A stretch of DNA of 16,666 bases from the NCBI GenBank assembly GCA_023434855.1, contig JAEYSJ010000362.1:1-16666 (forward strand), in the 5' to 3' direction. Both the position numbers and the translations under genes were made by a program. Positions within the stretch are counted from its first letter, which is position 1; every line of letters starts with the position of its first letter. The notes below the pieces were generated by a model. The model did not search any database. It had not been told where the DNA came from and was given only the letters and a program-made list of their open reading frames with translations. The stretch comes from Bacillota bacterium. GTDB lineage: Bacteria; Bacillota_C; Negativicutes; JAEYSJ01. Of this stretch, positions 13,665 to 16,666 are shown one piece after another.

Positions 13665-14531
13665 GTGAAACCCAAAGTCTATATTGGCGGTCAGGCGGTA
13701 ATAGAGGGTGTTATGATGCGTGGGCCTGCTTTCATTGCGACCGCGGTACGTGAGCCGTCAGGCGGTATTACTGTTAAAAAAGAACCGCTAACCTCAATTA
13801 CCGACCGTTATCCTATTCTCAAAAAGCCTATGCTGCGCGGGGTAGTAGCGCTGGCAGAGTCATTGGTTTATGGCTTAAAAGCTTTATCCTTCTCAGCGCA
13901 GGCAGCAGGTGAAGAGGGTGAGGAATTATCATCAAAGGAGATTGCCCTGACCATGGTTTTTTCCTTGGGGTTGGCAATCTTGTTGTTTGTGGTGATTCCT
14001 ACATTTGCGGCTAAATATATTCATAGCACTGTTACTGACGCCCGGTTATTAAATTTTTTTGAAGGAATACTGAGATTGGTAATTTTCCTGGCATATATTG
14101 CCGGCATTTCCATGATGAAAGACATTCAGCGTGTATTTCAATACCACGGAGCGGAGCATAAGACCATTTATGCCTATGAGGCCGGTGTACCCCTTGATGT
14201 AGAGCATGTGCGCAGTTACAGCACATTGCATCCGCGTTGCGGAACTAATTTTCTGTTGATCGTGATGGTTGTCAGTATTATTATGTTTTCTTTTCTGGGC
14301 TGGCCCAGTCTGTGGGAGCGCATTATATCCCGCATAATCCTGATGCCGCTTGTTGCCGGTGTCGCTTATGAAATTATCCGCTTTGCCGGCCGCAGCAAAA
14401 AACGATGGGTATCCTGTGCCATTGCCCCCGGTTTGTGGCTGCAGAATCTGACTACCCGCGAACCCAGTGATGACCAGATAGAAGTAGCTATTCGTGCTTT
14501 GGAAGCGGTTAAGCCTGAACAGGAAGCCTAA
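13665..14531 (+). CDS. DUF1385 family membrane protein (YqhQ-like)
   Basis: This 288-residue protein has the family N-terminus KPKVYIGGQAVIEGVMMRGP. Hydrophobic segments lie near 93-116, 131-151, 196-214 and 220-238. Between them are the conserved motifs YHGAEHKTIYAYE (about 160-172) and LHPRCGTNF (188-196), whose His, Glu and Cys look like metal- or active-site residues. Function is not established; it resembles B. subtilis YqhQ. The frame is open upstream, but GTG 13665 follows GAGGGGGAG (13652-13660) and matches the family start; ATG 13629 lacks a ribosome-binding site. Its place between rpmE and prfA/prmC is one I recall from other Firmicutes. Confidence 0.9.
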   Translation: MKPKVYIGGQAVIEGVMMRGPAFIATAVREPSGGITVKKEPLTSITDRYPILKKPMLRGVVALAESLVYGLKALSFSAQAAGEEGEELSSKEIALTMVFSLGLAILLFVVIPTFAAKYIHSTVTDARLLNFFEGILRLVIFLAYIAGISMMKDIQRVFQYHGAEHKTIYAYEAGVPLDVEHVRSYSTLHPRCGTNFLLIVMVVSIIMFSFLGWPSLWERIISRIILMPLVAGVAYEIIRFAGRSKKRWVSCAIAPGLWLQNLTTREPSDDQIEVAIRALEAVKPEQEA

Positions 14532-14590
14532 ACTATATTTTATGTCTCGAGATATGGAGGACGTAGAGGCAATGATAATATAGATGGTCT

Positions 14591-14659
14591 GGCAGAAAGG
14601 GTAGATGGGATTTCGCTGCCATCTTCGCAAGTTGCTCAATCCCATCTACCCTTTCCGCC
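14591..14659. repeat. 22-bp inverted repeat (large hairpin) between DUF1385 gene and prfA
   Basis: The left arm 14591-14612 and right arm 14638-14659 are complementary over 22 bp with one mismatch, 18 of them consecutive (GAAAGGGTAGATGGGATT). The loop is 25 nt. No T-run follows, so it is not a standard terminator. It has no coding capacity and does not resemble families 1 or 2. Confidence 0.8.
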
Positions 14660-14757
14660 GATTGCCGACAAATATTAGCAGGCATCACCTAGTATGGGAG
14701 TTATTTTAAGAAAGAACGAAACAATTCTTTTTAGCTGCGCTGCTATATATGTCCATC

Positions 14758-14786
14758 CATCTGCGTTCTCCTTGTCTCTGCGGTTT
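14758..14786 (-). repeat. Lone arm of a third family 2-type element
   Basis: Read on the - strand the segment begins AAACCGCAGAGACAAGGAG and ends ACGCAGATG, resembling the AACC-plus-9-bp-unit arms at 4692 and 9559. Matches to the CACAGAGG units are 5-6 of 9 in the inner units. No partner arm is seen in the preceding 200 bases, so it would be a solo or decayed copy. It ends 28 nt before the prfA start. Confidence 0.4.
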
Positions 14787-14814
14787 AATTATTCATTTTA
14801 TGAGGTGAAAGACT

Positions 14815-15882
14815 GTGCTTGACAAATTGCAGGCCATTGAAGATAGATACAGCGAACTGGAAAACCTGATAAGCGACCCTACGGTAATGGCCAATATGGA
14901 AGAATGGCAGAAACATACCAAAGCTCATTCCAAGTTGACAGCCATTGTTACTAAGTTCCGGGAATACAAAGAAGTCCACAAGTCGCTGGCTGACGCTCAG
15001 GAAATGTTGAAAGAAAAGCTGGATGATGATTTTCGGGACATGGTTGAAGCTGAATATGGCGAACTAAAAATAAAGAATGAAAAGCTGGAACAGGAACTAC
15101 GCATTTTGATGCTGCCGAAAGATCCTAATGATGAAAAAAGTGTTATCATGGAAATTCGCGGGGGAGCCGGGGGAGATGAGGCGGCGTTGTTTGCCGGCGA
15201 TTTATTCCGCATGTATACCCGCTATGCCGAAATACAGGGCTGGAAAACGGAAATCCTGGAGACGAATGCTCCCGATTTAGGCGGATTTAAAGAAGTGGTT
15301 TTCGTAGTTGACGGCGAGGGCGCTTACAGCCGGCTCAAATATGAGAGTGGTGTCCACCGGGTGCAGCGGGTGCCTACTACAGAATCCAGCGGTCGTATAC
15401 ACACATCCACGGTAACTGTGGCAGTTTTGCCTGAAGCAGAAGAGGTAGATGTGGATATCAACACGAATGATTTAAAAATAGACACCTACTGTGCAAGCGG
15501 CGCAGGCGGTCAGCATGTCAATAAAACTGAATCGGCAGTGCGGATTACTCATATCCCCACAGGTTTGGTGGTTACTTGTCAGGATGAAAAGTCCCAGCTC
15601 AAGAATCGTGACAAGGCTATGCGGGTACTGCGTGCCAAGCTGTTGGAAATGGCGGAGGAAGAACAGCGCGCCGGGGTGGCTGAAGCCCGTAAAAGCCAGG
15701 TAGGCACCGGCGATCGCAGTGAGAGAATCCGTACTTACAATTTCCCGCAGGGACGGGTAACAGATCACCGTATTGGTCTTACGTTGCACAAACTGGATTT
15801 TGTATTAAACGGCGAACTGGATGAATTGATTGATGCGCTTATTACGGTTGACCAGAGTGAACGTATGAAGCAGGTTGAATGA
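14815..15882 (+). CDS. prfA: Peptide chain release factor 1
   Basis: RF1 ends translation at UAA and UAG. It has 355 residues, the normal length. The stop-codon recognition motif PxT is P187-T-T189 in RVPTTES, which separates it from RF2 (SPF). The catalytic GGQ is 231-233 in [15 protein letters not shown]; its glutamine is the target of PrmC. The N-terminal helical domain (about 1-100) is complete. The start is GTG 14815 with GAGGTGA (14802-14808) 6 nt before it. It is followed by prmC 2 nt after the stop, so modifier and substrate are cotranscribed. Confidence 0.98.
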   Translation: MLDKLQAIEDRYSELENLISDPTVMANMEEWQKHTKAHSKLTAIVTKFREYKEVHKSLADAQEMLKEKLDDDFRDMVEAEYGELKIKNEKLEQELRILMLPKDPNDEKSVIMEIRGGAGGDEAALFAGDLFRMYTRYAEIQGWKTEILETNAPDLGGFKEVVFVVDGEGAYSRLKYESGVHRVQRVPTTESSGRIHTSTVTVAVLPEAEEVDVDINTNDLKIDTYCASGAGGQHVNKTESAVRITHIPTGLVVTCQDEKSQLKNRDKAMRVLRAKLLEMAEEEQRAGVAEARKSQVGTGDRSERIRTYNFPQGRVTDHRIGLTLHKLDFVLNGELDELIDALITVDQSERMKQVE

Positions 15883-15884
15883 TA

Positions 15885-16666
15885 ATGGATAAAGATAAAG
15901 AGGTCTGGACTATCGGTACTATTTTAAAATGGACGGGGCAGTACTTTGGTGACAAAGGCGTGGATAATCCACGTTTGGACGCAGAGGTACTGCTTTCCCA
16001 TATACTGGGTAAAGACCGCCTATATTTATATGTACACTTTGACCAGCCGTTAAACCGGTCTGAATTGTCTGCTTACCGGGAGGCGGTAAAGAAGCGGGCA
16101 ATGCGGCTGCCGGTGGCGTATATCACCGGTTGTAAGGAGTTTATGGGTTTGGATTTCACTGTTAATACTGGAACGCTTATACCCCGGCCGGATACTGAGA
16201 TTCTGGTAGAGACGGCTTTGCAATATTTGAACAGGGTGGACAAGCCGGATATTGTTGATCTGGGCGCAGGCAGCGGTGCCATTATTGTAAGTCTGCTGGT
16301 CAAAATACCGGGCGCTGCCGGCGTGGCGGTTGACATTTCTAAAGAAGCACTGGCTGTTGTTCATGCTAATGCTGTCAAGCATGGTATAACTGAACAGCTC
16401 ACAATTAAACAGGGAGATTTATTCTCCCCTGTTAAAGGGCAGGTTTTTGATGCTGTTCTGTCTAACCCCCCCTATATTCCTGACAAAGATATTGCCACCC
16501 TGGCTCCTGAAGTGCAGCGTGAACCGAAACTGGCGTTGGACGGCGGGGCAGACGGGTTGGATTTTTACCGGCGGATTATGGAAGAAGGCCCTGCTTTTTT
16601 AAAACCAGGCGGATTTATTGCTCTGGAAGTGGGGATTAATCAGGCCCGGGCGGTGGCAGCTATGGT
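15885..16666 (+). CDS. prmC: Release factor glutamine methyltransferase (3' truncated by window edge)
   Basis: From ATG 15885 the frame stays open to the last base: 260 codons of a protein normally about 280-290 long. An N-terminal helical domain (about 1-85) that recognises release factors precedes a Rossmann methyltransferase. The SAM loop is DLGAGSGAI (125-133) and the catalytic NPPY motif is 194-197 in SNPPYIPD. IPRPDTEILVE, typical of PrmC, precedes the SAM loop. It methylates the GGQ glutamine of RF1 and RF2. The start is 2 nt after the prfA stop with no separate ribosome-binding site, so translation is probably coupled. Confidence 0.96.
   Translation, partial: MDKDKEVWTIGTILKWTGQYFGDKGVDNPRLDAEVLLSHILGKDRLYLYVHFDQPLNRSELSAYREAVKKRAMRLPVAYITGCKEFMGLDFTVNTGTLIPRPDTEILVETALQYLNRVDKPDIVDLGAGSGAIIVSLLVKIPGAAGVAVDISKEALAVVHANAVKHGITEQLTIKQGDLFSPVKGQVFDAVLSNPPYIPDKDIATLAPEVQREPKLALDGGADGLDFYRRIMEEGPAFLKPGGFIALEVGINQARAVAAM

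Noticed and set aside
14553..14582. Short frame beginning ATGGAGGACGTAGAG
   Set aside because: It encodes nine residues and lacks a ribosome-binding site; the GGAGG is inside the frame.

Overview
The window is a chromosomal segment of a low-to-mid GC, probably spore-forming Firmicute. The protein sequences and gene order suggest the Negativicutes (Sporomusa/Pelosinus-like), but this is inferred from recall, not from a search. All 16 genes lie on the + strand. The first (cphA) is cut by the left edge and the last (prmC) by the right edge. I see no phage genes, transposase, CRISPR array, tRNA or rRNA.

Layout. 2-2910: the C-terminal half of cyanophycin synthetase, then an orphan cheW-like gene coupled to ispE (isoprenoid MEP pathway). 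2998-4602: a GntR/FCD regulator and a MobA-like nucleotidyltransferase of unknown substrate, closed by a clear terminator. 4997-7025: purR and a threonine ammonia-lyase (ilvA type). 7190-9547: glmU and prs, making UDP-GlcNAc and PRPP. 9899-13191: a tightly overlapping operon of a GNAT acetyltransferase, a membrane-anchored NodB deacetylase, pth and a radical SAM protein with extra cysteines. 13385-16666: rpmE, a DUF1385 membrane protein, prfA and prmC, a translation-centred group.

The coding part is mostly conserved housekeeping. The less expected content is in the gaps. There are two repeat families. Family 1 consists of imperfect palindromes with similar ends: a 126-bp copy (9754-9879) in the leader of the GNAT operon and a 62-bp internally shortened copy (2921-2982) between ispE and gntR. 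Pairing between their ends is kept by G-U or G-C alternatives. Family 2 consists of two elements of different sequence but identical geometry (4692-4858 and 9559-9666). Each has a left arm of 11 + 9 + 8 nt built from 9-bp tandem units, a 19-nt right arm pairing with the 11 and 8 but not the 9, and a second arm pair in interlocked order. A lone arm at 14758-14786 looks like a third member.

Other signals are a hairpin that would cover the cheW ribosome-binding site, two sigma-H-like sites with identical spacing before purR and glmU, G-run Shine-Dalgarno sequences at five genes, and a 22-bp hairpin before prfA. Gaps over 300 bases: 4603-4996 holds a terminator, a family 2 element and a promoter-like site; 9548-9898 holds a family 2 element, a terminator, a promoter and a family 1 element. 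The shorter gap 14532-14814 holds the large hairpin and the lone arm.
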